A stretch of DNA of 64,000 nucleotides, from assembly GCA_033439795.1 (NCBI GenBank), contig JAUTDP010000001.1, positions 4,092,001 through 4,156,000 of the forward strand, written 5' to 3'. The notes beneath the pieces are model-generated. The model had not been told where the DNA came from, searched no databases, and saw only the letters and a list, made by a program, of their open reading frames with translations. Source of the DNA: Sordaria brevicollis. Taxonomy: Eukaryota > Ascomycota > Sordariomycetes > Sordariales > Sordariaceae. This document shows positions 24,176 to 35,647 of the stretch, piece by piece. The position numbers and the translations under genes were made by a program. The stretch's first letter is position 1; each line of letters opens with the position of its first letter.

Positions 24176-26074
24176 ATGTCGTCCTTTTTCACGGCACCCG
24201 CTGGGGAAAAGAAGAGGAAGCGTGCCTCTGCCAACAACGAAGCCCCTCAGAAGCGAGTTGCGACGGGCAAGTCGACTGCCAAATCTTCGTCCTCGGCCAA
24301 GGCCCCTGCCACCAAATCACGGCCTGCCGCCCCCAAGAAAGCCGTTGAGCGCGACGAGTCGATATCCGGCAGCGACATTGACAGCGACGATGGCGACAAC
24401 TACGAGAGAGACGAAGGGTCAGAAGGAGAGGGAGAGGAGTCGGATCACGAAGGAGAGACGGCGGCCGAGAAGCGGTTGAGGTTGGCACAGCGATATCTCG
24501 ACAAGGCACGACAAGAGGTGGAACTGGAAGACGAGTACGCCTTCGACGCCGAGCAGATCGACCGTGACTTGCTGGCCGAGCGTCTCCAGGAGGACGTGGC
24601 CGAGGCCAAGGGAAAGGTATACCGCCAGCTGGCCTCCAAACTCAACTTCGATGGGGCCGCGCACACACAGTTCAGATGGAATTCGGGAACGGTAACATCA
24701 GTGGCGGTCTGCGCGCCGTACGCCTACACCACCACAAAAGACGGCTATCTCACCAAGTGGAAGCTACAAGACCTGCCCAAGAACCAGTGGCCACAGACGA
24801 CCAAGAAGAAGCCAAAGAAGCCGCCCGCGCCGCCCAAGAAGAAGCCCGAAAGGGTGTGCTTCAACCGAGCAAACCCGACCAAGGTTAAAGACAAGACGTA
24901 CCAGGGCCACACCAACGCGGCCATCCTGACGGTCAAGGCCTCTTCCGATGGCAAGTTCGTCGTCACCGGCGGCGCCGACAAGCGAATGGTGGTGCACGAC
25001 GCCGAAACCCTTAAACCTATCCGTGCCTTCACGCAGCACCGCGACGCCGTGACCTCGCTCGCCTTCCGCCGGGGCACCAACCAGATCTTTTCAGCCTCCA
25101 AAGATCGCACGGTAAAAGTCTGGTCGCTCGACGAGCTCGCCTACGTCGAAACCCTGTTCGGCCACCAGGACGAGATCCCCGACATCGACGCCCTGGCCGG
25201 CGAGCGGTGCGTGTCCGTCGGCGCGCGCGACCGCACCGCCCGCTACTGGAAGGTCCCCGAGGAATCTCAGCTCGTCTTCCGCGGTGGCGTTTCCGAGAAG
25301 AAATCGTCCAAGAACCGCGACCAGGAGGTCCACCACGACGGCACCATGGACCAAGTCGCCATGATCGACGACGAGCTTTTTGTCACGGGCGACTCGGCCG
25401 GCACCTTGGCCTTGTGGGGCATCAACCGCAAGAAGGCTCTTTTCCAGCAGCCGTGCGCGCACGGCATCGACCCGCCGCTCAAGCCGACCGAGGTGTCTGC
25501 CGACGCCGAGCCGGACGAGAGCGTCGTTCCCACCCCGCAACCCCGCGCCATCACCGCTCTGCGCACCATCCCTTACTCGGACGTCATCCTGTCTGGATCC
25601 TGGGACGGGTTCGTGCGCGTGTGGCGTCTGAGCGAGGACAAGAAGAAGATTTTGCCCGTCGGCGTGTTGGGATCAAGCAACGCGTTGCAGCAGCTCGACC
25701 AGGCTGAGGCGCAGAAGCAAAAGGAGGAGGCCAAGAAGGCCGCCAAGGCGGAAAAGAAGGAGTCAAGCAGCGGGGAGGAACAAGCAGATGATGAAGCCTC
25801 AGTCGATGGCTCACAAGACAAGAAGAAGAAGCAGGAGAGCGGGCTGATCAGGGGTATCATCAACGACATTGCCATCTTTGAGCGCGGCGACCGCGGCCGC
25901 GACGGTATTTGTATCGTGGTGGCTACCGGCAAGGAGATGAGGCTGGGTAGGTGGAAGTACATGAAGGAAGGGAGGAACGGGGCTACGATCTTTGAGGTGC
26001 CCAAGGTTGCTAGGCGAGCGGGCGCTAAGGATGAGGATGAGAGCGAGGGTGAGGGTGATGAGGAGGAGGCTTAG
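24176..26074 (+). CDS. rrp9: U3 snoRNP protein Rrp9 (U3-55K), WD40
   Basis: Nucleolar WD40 protein that binds the U3 snoRNA box B/C and takes part in 18S rRNA processing. It is a single exon of 632 aa starting MSSFFTAPAGEKKRKR; the upstream in-frame ATG at 24164 adds only four residues. The basic N terminus is followed by an acidic segment (about 60-95), then the conserved helical stretch RLAQRYLDKARQEVELEDEYAFDAEQIDRDLLAERLQEDV. The WD40 propeller runs from about residue 165 (FRWNSGTVTSVAV) to about 620. Blades are visible as VVTGGADKRMVVHD, IFSASKDRTVKVWSLD, CVSVGARDRTARYWKV, FVTGDSAGTLALWGI and ILSGSWDGFVRVWRL. A charged Lys/Glu insert sits between the last blades (about 510-560). This order matches Rrp9. 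Confidence 0.94.
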   Translation: MSSFFTAPAGEKKRKRASANNEAPQKRVATGKSTAKSSSSAKAPATKSRPAAPKKAVERDESISGSDIDSDDGDNYERDEGSEGEGEESDHEGETAAEKRLRLAQRYLDKARQEVELEDEYAFDAEQIDRDLLAERLQEDVAEAKGKVYRQLASKLNFDGAAHTQFRWNSGTVTSVAVCAPYAYTTTKDGYLTKWKLQDLPKNQWPQTTKKKPKKPPAPPKKKPERVCFNRANPTKVKDKTYQGHTNAAILTVKASSDGKFVVTGGADKRMVVHDAETLKPIRAFTQHRDAVTSLAFRRGTNQIFSASKDRTVKVWSLDELAYVETLFGHQDEIPDIDALAGERCVSVGARDRTARYWKVPEESQLVFRGGVSEKKSSKNRDQEVHHDGTMDQVAMIDDELFVTGDSAGTLALWGINRKKALFQQPCAHGIDPPLKPTEVSADAEPDESVVPTPQPRAITALRTIPYSDVILSGSWDGFVRVWRLSEDKKKILPVGVLGSSNALQQLDQAEAQKQKEEAKKAAKAEKKESSSGEEQADDEASVDGSQDKKKKQESGLIRGIINDIAIFERGDRGRDGICIVVATGKEMRLGRWKYMKEGRNGATIFEVPKVARRAGAKDEDESEGEGDEEEA

Positions 26075-26843
26075 ATGTGGGAGTATATTATCACATAACA
26101 ACAAGAAGAAGAGTCCCATAATCATCTGTTTGGAAGTACAAACTGCATTGGACATTAGATGGCATGTTGCGGCGGCCAAGCCAACTAGAAGGAAAGAAGA
26201 AACAAGAAGGATGTATTGTAAATACCATACCACACACTACATATTTTCATTAGGTAGCCTCATTGCATTTGAAAGGAGTTGAAAAGTTTTACACCTTAAG
26301 TCATTCGACAGTGTCCCTCGTTGATGTCGTGCCCATGTCTGTGTCTTGGTAAACTTCTCTATTTATTGTCTTCTCCCTGTGGACACAAATGTGCCAGCAG
26401 AGTAATTGTAATCTGTTTAGATTTCTTACGCTACGCCACCTCTGACTTGTTCTCGACTTTTGACGCCAGCTAGCTCTTTGGTAGTTGGTTCCTCTTTTGA
26501 CGCTTCTTGGTCCTAGACCAGTGAACTTCACGATACACGTACAATACTCTCGAGTTTGTCACTCTAGACACCCCAAGGAACAACCCTCAAAAGACAACGC
26601 AGCCATACCATACCAGCCATGCTATACCAGCCAACACCAGACCATGCGAACCATGCGATGCAACAACGCGTTCGAATCCGCAAAGATGCTTACAAAAATC
26701 TCAACACTAGCCATGTACAACGCCAACGCTTCCACTCCCTCTCTGTTACTCCCTCATCCAACCACCCAAACCCATCTTATCACAACAGCAAAACCAGTCA
26801 CCCGACTAGTGACTACAAGCGACTGACCAATGCAATTCCTCGC
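26075..26843. other. Convergent spacer, RRP9 and Ulp2-like gene
   Basis: About 770 bp holding both 3' UTRs. No gene is supported. A TACCATAC(C)AGCC-like motif recurs around 26600-26640. Confidence 0.45.
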
Positions 26844-29800
26844 TCAATTCTCATCAGTCAAATCAACATGTGCCCTCTTCACTACCGGAATGTCCGATTC
26901 GACGAGATCAGACACCACGCGTGCCGGAGAGGGGGAGCGGATTTCCTCGGCGGCGGCCTTAGTGGCTTCGACTGCTGTCTTGTTCTTAGGCTTGATGGGC
27001 GATCGTTGTCGTTGCTGGTTTTCCTGACGGCGACTGCCTTTTCCAATTCCGCTTCCACTTCCACTTGCACCTGTGGTATCCACCACCCTTTTAGGTATCA
27101 TGGACTTGTGGCGGGAGTGTTTGTCGCTTTTGCCGTAGGTGGTCTTGTTGGGGTTGCTATGGGCGCGATAACTGTTGGGGTCGTCATCGATCTTGGTTTT
27201 GTCCTTCTTCTCGGCTTTGGCTTTAGTAGTTGGTCTCTGGATCTCGGGAGTAGGCGGATCAAATATCTCAATCGAGGGTTGCGCTTGCGGCTGAGGTGAA
27301 GGTGCCACTGCCTTGCGTGCGGGTGATGATGCTTTGGCCTTGCGCGCTGGTGACGATTTTCGCTTGTGCCGCTCTACCAAGGGAGATGGCGGCCTTGATG
27401 ATTGTTCTTGCAGTGACAGCAGCTTGGGCGATTGGGGTCTCTGGGGGACATTCGAATAGAACGCGCGGGGGCTTATCTCCTCTGCAATGCCCGAAGTCTC
27501 AGCAAAGCCCGAAGTCCGTCGATCAGATGCAGGAGAAGAGTCGGACAGCTTAGGCATGAATGAGACCTCAGGCCAGCCCCCAGGCAATGGCGAAACTCGC
27601 TGTCCGGGAGAGTGATCATGACCCTTGCTTCTAGGCCGACGTATCTCCCCGGGCAAAGGACTGTCTTGCAGGACGCGAGGGGCCTCACCCTTAGAGTCAG
27701 GACGGTCCCGCTCCAGATCAACGACAACGTGGTCTGCCGTTTTCCGAGGCTGACTAGACGGTCGTGGTATGGGTGCGGGCGAATGTGACGAAGTGTTGCT
27801 AGAAACACCTCTCGCCACATCTACAGAAGCAGGTTCGGTAACTGGCCTGGCCGCTGGAGATGCCACACGCTTTGATGGTGATTTGAAAACAGTCGTTGGC
27901 CTCGGAGCGGGAGTAGGTTCCGTGGGATTTGTGTTTCGAGACACAACTGGCGGTTTGGCAAACTGAGATGATGAAGCACCGTTGTCGGTTGCAAGATCAT
28001 GAGGTGTACCATCACGCCCGGGAGTTTGGCTCCCTGTCGTAGCCGTCATTTTGTCAGTGGGAGTTGAGCTGACAGCCTTGCGTCTAGCAGCCTCTTCCTT
28101 CTTTCTCCTTCTCTCCTCATCTTGCTTCGCCTGGTGTTCCCTTTGCTTTTGAAAGATGGTATTCCGCCAAAATTCACGCAGTTCGGAAGGGTCAAACTTC
28201 CAGCCAGGCTTTTCTCTCTGCATCAGAGAGCGGGTGAACCCATCTGGGTCTTTGACAAACTGTTGGATGTACCCAAGCAGATAGATGCCACAATCAGAGA
28301 AGTTGTCCTGCTCGGGAATGTTCTTCACCTTCATCCCAATCTGCTTCGGAAGATCCTTAACCTTCGTCTGCCTCTTGTCCAGAAATTCTGCGAGAAGGTA
28401 AGCCTTGAGTGCCTTTATCGCTGGGTAATGGCTGTTCCCCATGGAGTCCAGAGTAAGAATCTTTGTCTCTTCCGAGGGGTCCTTTTTGGGTGGCTTGGTT
28501 ATTCCATTGAGCTTTTCCCTGATGTCACTGTCTGTGTCATCGGCTGCCAAGTCCACCACCGATTTCCCCGCCCTGGTTGCCTTGATGCTGTCGTTTTCAC
28601 CTCGGTCAGTTGACTCGCGAGCTTCTTCAGCTTTGATACTGTCCCGTTGATCTCGAGACTGAATGCTGTCGATGTCTATCATCTCAACATCCTCCGGCTT
28701 CTCGGCGTCGTTATTCGATTTACCTTCAGTAACACTGTTGGTGGTGTCTCTGTCGCCATCGGGTCGTTCTATAGAGCGCCCAGGGTCGTTTGGATCCAAC
28801 CTGCCAGGGTTACAGATGATAGCCACCCACCAGTGATAGTACTCATTGACCGGGACAATGATGTAGTCGTAAGAGAGAAGATCTACCTTGGACGTCCATC
28901 CCTTGACACCATCGTAGTTGATCTCTCTGGAGGACTTGGCAGCTGTGAGCTTCTCATAGAAGAAGGTGTTGTGTACATACACCCTCTTTTTCAACTCGCT
29001 ATGCCGGTTCGGGTACTCTTCGAACAAATAGTGCAGACCGAAGCCTAGAAGGTTGTCATTCAAGCACTGACCTTCATCCAGCCGAGGGATGTCATCTTTG
29101 TCGACAGTGGTCCGATGAAATACTAAGGGCATTCGCCAATTCTTGGACCATTCAGGATGGTCTTCTGTCCACCGACTCACCGGGGCAGACGAGACCAGCG
29201 GAGCGTCTATCATGACTGCGTCCTCATTTCGGCTTCTCGTTGACCGCTGTAGGGGAGCTGTAACATCAAAAGACCGCTGTTCATACTGTTCGCTAGGGAG
29301 TTGCTGTGAGGACCGCAGCTGATCTACAAGACGGGGTGGGCGGCGTGTTAATGCTGTAGAAGACTGGGTGGTTGCCTGCGATAGGGGGCTGCTCGGTGCT
29401 GTGGCTCGCGCGGCTCTTGAAATCTCGAGCGGTGACGGGCTTCCGGATATCGCCTTTTTGATAGCCGCCATAAGTGTCTCATACGTCTGGCAAAGTTTGT
29501 CCCTAGGAAGAGTTAGCAAAACAAAGATCATATGGGCTTTGGTGGTGTGTTGTAGTACCTTTCCATATCAGTGTTGAATTGGACTTGGGAGCCAAGGTTG
29601 TCTTTCACCCACTGGACGAGCTTGAGTGCTTCATTCGAGTCGGAGAACTGAAGCACCATATTCCCCCCAATCTTCCCGCCAACTTTGTCCACTGTCGCCT
29701 GGGATATTTTGACGTATGGCGAGTCGGGGTTGTAATGGACTCTGTTCACCCTGCGGGTGATCTCGACCCACTCGTACTCCGGCACTGGATCCCCTTCCTT

Positions 29801-30734
29801 CGTGTAGGCACGTAGTTCTGGGCCTTTAGCCGCTGTATCACTAGCTTCCCCTTCACCTAGGAAACAACAACAACCGGAAGCATCCTCAATACATCGGTGA
29901 TTTGGCGTACAGAGTGCACTTCTCAGGCGGACCATAAACCGCTCTTTCTTCATGGAGCCATGGGCGTTGTTCCTTTGGGCTATTTGAGGGCTCCCTTTGC
30001 TGGTCGGCTTTGAAGCTGCCCGTCTGGGGTTGTGGGTAATAGACGTTTCAAGGGCCAACTCATCCTCCTCGGCATCAACTTGACCTCGCAGGCGTTTGCC
30101 TGGCCTCAGGAGGTCTATTAACCTTTTTTGGGGACCCCCTAGAATTTCAATATCAGCTGCATCCGCGATGTGAAGTGTAGAGTTGACCCGTCGTGGGTTC
30201 TTGGAGCCGCCCGGGAAATGCGGGCTCTTCTCCGCCGCCAGTTCGTCCCGGTCAGAATTGTCAATATCGTCTCTTCCGGGTTCGATGCTTCGTCCGTATT
30301 TTTGAGCATTAGTCCGGGGAGATTGGCTTCCTGCATGAGAGCGACGACGCCTGTTGGAACGGGCTTGGCCTTCTCTTTGGACATTTTGAAATTCGATAAC
30401 CCCTTCTGTTTGCGACATGATACTTGCCATGCTACCGTGACTTCCGGCACGGTCTGTCCGCGCAGTGTGCTCGGATCCAGCATCATCGATAAGTTCCGGA
30501 GAAAGGGCGAAGTGGCTATTCGAATATCCGTTTGCAGCCATGATTGAGCGGTCTTGCTCGGACCCAGTCTTTTGTTTCTTGAGCGGCGGTTCCGCGGTTG
30601 GTGGTGGTGAGTCGAGGGTATTAAGGGGTCTGAAGGTGTCTATCATATTTTTCTAACATGGTGAAAGAGTTAGAGAAGCCATACATACTGCGTGAACCGT
30701 GGTCGCATCTTACCATTCGGTTAAGGAAAGACAT
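26844..30734 (-). CDS. Ulp2/SENP6-7-like SUMO protease
   Basis: C48-family cysteine protease that removes SUMO, probably from poly-SUMO chains in the nucleus. Three exons: 30734-30714 (seven codons, MSFLNRM), 30652-29559 and 29502-26844 (1257 aa; exact frame). The ~370-residue N-terminal region is basic and disordered (LKKQKTGSEQD), then becomes structured near 245-370 (KKERFMVRLRSALCTPN, EYEWVEITRRVNRVHY). The protease domain starts near 505 (WRMPLVFHRTTVDKDDIPRLDEGQCLNDNLL). Catalytic His lies in YYHWWVAIICNPG near 596, Asp in ILTLDSMGNSHYP near 722 and Gln/Cys in NIPEQDNFSDCGIYLLGY near 774. A charged insert of ~110 residues between His and Asp is typical of the Ulp2 branch. A long disordered tail (about 830-1257) ends VKRAHVDLTDEN. 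The first-exon model rests on a GTAAGA donor. Confidence 0.88.
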
Positions 30735-31172
30735 CTTGACTGCTCCTTCTATCGATTCCTTGGATCTTTTTTTCTCCAACAATCAGCGCCTAGTCACCAC
30801 CAAATATCAAGACTCGGATCCGTACCCATAATCGGGGAACGAATGCTGGGTGGTGTGGAAATCGTGTAGAGGCCGTCTGCAGTTTTCACGCTGGTCAGCC
30901 GGCGCTGCGCGTCACTGGATGGAAGAGGCTTGATGTTGATCGGAGAGACGTCGGTCGGCGGGATGAATCGTACTTTTTCGGGGCTTGCGCATTCTGTGTA
31001 CTCGGAAAACGGACAGGAGAAGGTGGTTTCGCCCTCTTCGCAGCGCCCGTACCTGCTACGGCAGCGGCAGATGAGTTTGTCGGGCTGGGAGACAGATTTT
31101 GACTGAGAGTTGGAGGACCGGCAAGATCTCTGTAAAGTCGCGGATTGTGGACGGATTAGCTGTGGGGCCGCT
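30735..31172. other. Promoter side of the Ulp2-like gene up to the transposon
   Basis: About 440 bp of normal-composition DNA with no gene. It ends at the left inverted end of the transposon. The insertion therefore sits about 440 bp upstream of the Ulp2-like start codon. Confidence 0.5.
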
Positions 31173-31241
31173 CGTTCCCGAATTCAAACACCTTGACAAT
31201 CTTAGCGTGAGGGGGTGTGTACACACCGCACACAACTACAC
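31173..31241 (+). repeat. Left terminal inverted repeat, 69 bp
   Basis: Begins CGTTCCCG and ends CAACTACAC. It matches the reverse complement of 35579-35647 at 63 of 69 positions; all six differences are transitions (A/G or C/T). Confidence 0.93.
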
Positions 31242-31559
31242 TTTTTGGCCATTTGGTCGTTTTTTATTATTTACACAACCAAAACAGGTCGTCTACCATC
31301 GAAAACTAGCCACAATTACTATAAAAAATCGATATATCAATGCAGTAATATTACTTTTATTAATCTTTAATATTTACGTTATCTTTTATTTAATTTTCGA
31401 TTATAATCAATATAATTCGCTACCCAAATGCCAATTAAAAGGCGTTAATTAACGTAATACTAACAAATAGCGAATACCCAAATAAAATCGCTATAGCGGC
31501 TAATATATTTATAAAAATTATTTAGAGGCATAAACGAAATTTAATAAATATTAATAAGT

Positions 31560-32435
31560 ATATTATATTAACCAAAATATTATAAAATGTTAAAAAACTT
31601 CCAATATAAGCGCTTAAAATATATATAATAATATTACCCGCTTAGTAAATACTATATTAATAATATATATAAAAAGTTATAGAGCTTTTTATTATAAAGC
31701 CCAATTTATACTTCGATAAGATCTATACTTTCCTAACCAACGAATACGACGTTTACATTTCGAAGGAGACCGTACGAAGGTATTTATAATAAAATAAATA
31801 GAAGAAAAAAAGACTCTATATAAAAATAGCGTAATAATCCCCTATATTAATTGCAAATTAATTTAGCAAAATATCGTTATTTACTATAAAGATATTCGTT
31901 TTTTATAACAAATTTAATATAAATCGAAGGGATAAAGCTTATCGTATTAATTAAACGCTTAAAGGCGCTATTATAACGGTCTCTAACCGGTTTAAAAAGG
32001 GTAGGCGGTATTATTTCCTCCCTACTATTAACGTTAACGGTATATTCGATTTACTAATATTCTAAAATATAACGGACTTTACTAGGTTTTAAAACTAAAT
32101 AGTAAAGAGGGTATTGCTAAAAATAAATCCTTTTCCCGGGTACAATAATATTTTAATAATAAATAACGCTAAGTAATATCTTCGAATCGAATTCCAATAA
32201 ACGTATATTTAAAAGGGTATTCTATTATAATATTTACCGCCGTACTCCCCCGAATTTAACCCTATTAAAATATATTTTAATAATTTTAAATAGTAATTCA
32301 AACGGGTATATTGCAATAAAGGTAATAATAATATACCGGACGTAAATTTTATAAACTTTCTAAAGAAAGTAGCGCTCGATATAAATACGTATATACCGTA
32401 GATCCGTAACTATTATAAAAATGCGAAATTAATAA
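31560..32435 (+). pseudogene. Decayed DD34E transposase (Tc1/mariner-IS630 type)
   Basis: One reading frame carries the family landmarks despite many stops. These are FLTNEYDVYISKETVRRYL at 31730-31788 (helix-turn-helix region), FYNKFNINRRDKAYR near 31901-31945, INNAK at 32159-32173 and YLPPYSPEFNPIK at 32231-32269. In live relatives these last three read DE.., DNA.. and SPEFNPIE, and they hold the catalytic Asp, Asp and Glu. Here the codons are AAC at 31907, AAT at 32162 and AAA at 32267: Asn, Asn and Lys. Each is one G-to-A step from the expected codon. The second and third lie 35 codons apart, which is the DD34E spacing. The first two are 85 codons apart. N and C termini are approximate. 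Confidence 0.82.
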
Positions 32436-33889
32436 TAAATAAAATCGATAATAATAAAAATTATAAATAAATATATATTACCGAATTAGTAGAGTATAAA
32501 GAAATAAGTATTATAATTGGGCGGAAATAGGAAGGAGAATAAGAGGGAAGGAATATATATACGTTTTATTATATTATAATATTAAATATTTAAAAAGGTA
32601 TTAGAATATTAAAGAGTATTAAAATTAATATTAGAGTTAGAATTAATAATTATCTATATAATAATATTAAATTACTAAAAACCCTCCTCTTTCGCTATAA
32701 TTCGATTCGAAATATTATCGGTCGTAATCGCTAACATTATTAATAATAATACTACTAACTATAAAAGTAAAGGCTCTAATTACCCCATATTCGAACGTAA
32801 TTGTATTAATACCAATAATATACGGTAAGTAATTAAACTAAATATTTAAAACGCTATACTAATTAATTATATATTATAATAAGATTAGGGAATATACTAT
32901 AAAAGCTCGCTTAAGTAACTAACGCAATATATTCTTCTTTAAGGAAATCTTTAATTCCATTTCTAAAAGCAAAATATAACGTAGGAAAGAACCCTAATGC
33001 CGTATACCACTTTATCGATTAATTTCTTAATATTAATAAATCGTATAACAACTATAAGTACCGTAGCTTCTCCTATAATTTTATTAGTACTTTATATATT
33101 AACGCTACCTCTAATATACGCCTAATATAATATATTCGGTAGAACGATTTAAAAAATTTTATAATAAACTCTTTTATAATATAATTAAACGGCGTAAAAA
33201 ATAATAATAATAATAATACTAATAGGTATATATTATCGATAACTTCATTATTATCGTCGGTAATAAAAGGCAGTATAATTAATAATAGCGTTAAATATAC
33301 TATGGATAAAAAAATAGAGGGTACGCGTATATTAATATATAACGAAGGTAATAAATTAACCGCGGCGCGCCTTACTGCTAAAATTATATAATTAATAAAC
33401 TCCTTATAAAACGCAATTATAAAATATTTAAATATAGTATTTATAAATTCGACGGTCATTACCCTATTAAATAGAAGAAACGCTGGAAGGAAACGGCTAA
33501 TATTAGCAGTAATTATAAATATAGTACTAATAATAGATTTAGTAGCTATAAAACTATTAATTATATATATTAATAGAGGAAGAGGAAAGGGGGCGAAATA
33601 ATAATTATAAATATAAAATAATAATATTAACGGGTAAGGGTAAAAAAGAAGGTAAAAGTACTATTCGCTATATTAAGGGGGATTTCTAAATTCCTTTAAC
33701 GCCGTTTATAAAAGGCTTAATATTTCTATATAAATATTATTATTATTACTATTTATATTATTAATAACGTTAATATTAATACCCCCGCTACGCTTTCGAA
33801 ACTTTACTATATTAACGCTATTATTACTATTATTACTACCCTCGTCGGCGGCGTCTTTATTAATTATTTCCTATAATATATCCCCTAAT

Positions 33890-35345
33890 AAATTAATAAA
33901 CGTAGCTTTCTATTACTAAATAGCACGTACCCATTTACCAATTTATATAAAAGAAAAGTCGTAATAAATTTTACTCCTATCTATAAAATAATATAATTAA
34001 TATTTAATAGCCTTATTATAATTTCTATATTTAAAACCTAATATATACTTCTACGAATCGTAAAAATTTCGAAACGCTAAACCGCATAGCTTTTTATTAA
34101 TACACGCCTCCTCCTCTTCGTCCTCTTTCTCTATTTTAATAACCTCCTTTAATATAGTATTCGTTATAATCCGCTTACTTATCCCTTTATCCCTAATACC
34201 GCTACCAGGAATATATAAAGTTCGAAATATTTAAATAGTAGGAATAACCGCCTATATAATTACAAACGGATTTATAAGGCCGTAGGAAGGAATAAGTATT
34301 AATAGGTCGATTATAAAGGGAATAAAAGGTATTAATAATTATATAAGATTAATAAGTAATTCGATTAAGCGAAATTTAAAGGTAATAATAAAAATATTAT
34401 ATTAGCGGTTATAACGAAAGTATATTTTTATAATAAAATCGTAATCGAATTTAATATACTTATTAGAAAATTAATTACCCGCTATACTATAATTATAAAT
34501 TATAACGCGGTTCCTATTATTATTATTATAAATAATAGCGTTATACGTAACGTTATATAATACAATTTAAAATTTCGTACCAACGGTTATATTATTATTA
34601 ATAACCTCCTATATATACCCTCTCTATACTAATAAAATCTCGCCGAATAAATTAATACCGAAACGCCACGGATAAAATTTCCCCCTCTCTTATTCAACCT
34701 CTACCTCTTTATATATACCGCGATTTAGAATAGTAGGAAGTTTATTACGGAAATTAATAAAATAAAACCTAATAATTATAAACTCTACCTATATAACTAA
34801 TAGGTAAATAAATATAATAAAGACTATAACCTTATAATGCTAATCTATAATCGAAAGAAGGGCTATAACCTATTTAATTAACGAAGTTAAATCGACGTCC
34901 TTATTATTAAAATAAACGAATAAAATATTAAGAATATTCTTAGTAAATATTAAACGAATAGGGAATTCTTAATCCTATTCGTCCTCGTCGTTAAAATCGG
35001 AAATATTATTAATATTACTAAAAACCTTAATAAATTCGTTAACTACCTTAAGGAAGGAGGAGGGTAGCGGGTCGCTATCGGTCTCGACCTCTAATTTTAA
35101 AATAAGGTTCCAAGCCTTCTCCTTCCCTTTTTTAATAACGGTAGGCTTTTTAATAGTAGTAGGCTTTTTGGGCGCGGCTTTCTTCTTAGGCGCGGCTTTC
35201 TTCTTAAGTGTAATTCTCTTCTTAGGAATAGCTTTATTCTTAATCTTAAATAAATTAACGATAACCTCCTCTATTTCGATTAAAGTACGACTCTTCTTCT
35301 TAGGGCGGGTAGAAGTACGTTATAGAATTAATAGGGTTCTAGGAT
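33890..35345 (-). pseudogene. Second decayed reading frame inside the transposon, unrecognised
   Basis: On the minus strand a frame with few stops runs from about 35345 to about 34560. It includes a Lys-rich segment with two KKKAAP units at about 35165-35215 (RITLKKKAAPKKKAAPKKP), then KAWNLILKLEVETDSDPLP and YPWRFGINLFGEILLV. A second stretch in another frame near 34140-33900 reads KEDEEEEACINKKLCGLAFR and later IGKWVRAI. The frame change could be an intron or an indel. Compositional coherence suggests a former gene converging on the transposase. I do not recognise the product. Confidence 0.5.
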
Positions 35346-35578
35346 CAACCTAATCCTCATTGAAGTAGACCGAGGTAATACTACCGCAACGAATGCACTT
35401 CTTAAATTGGGTTCTAAGGATGGATTTAAGCGGTATTATAATAAAAAAAACAATAAAGATATTTAATAATGACAGCGATATTATTTATTTACTTTCTATA
35501 ATGAAAATATGGTTATTAGGCTTCGATTCTATATAGAAACGGTTGAAAACGAACAAGATTTACGATTTTTACGAGGTT

Positions 35579-35647
35579 GTGTAGTTGTGTGCGGTGTGCA
35601 TACACCCCCTCACGCCAAGACTGTCAAGGTGTTTGAGTCCGGGAACG
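35579..35647 (-). repeat. Right terminal inverted repeat, 69 bp
   Basis: Inverted partner of 31173-31241. The right copy ends GGGAACG. No clear TA target-site duplication flanks the two ends; the outer bases are GCT before the left end and TCT after the right end. Confidence 0.93.

Larger units (their letters stand above)
31173..35647. mobile_element. RIP-degraded Tc1/mariner-IS630-like DNA transposon, about 4.5 kb
   Basis: The ends are 69-bp inverted repeats (31173-31241 and 35579-35647). Between them the sequence is extremely A+T-rich. CpA and TpG are almost absent, TpA is abundant and CpG survives, which is the product expected from RIP of CpA to TpA on both strands. A decayed DD34E transposase lies on the plus strand of the left half. 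A second decayed frame lies on the minus strand of the right half. The element is non-autonomous and dead in its present state. Its length is about twice that of a usual Tc1/mariner element. Confidence 0.9.

Noticed and set aside
33073..33459. 128-codon hydrophobic minus-strand frame inside the transposon
   Set aside because: The hydrophobic Ile/Leu/Tyr composition is expected from A+T-rich RIP product; it is not evidence for a membrane protein.
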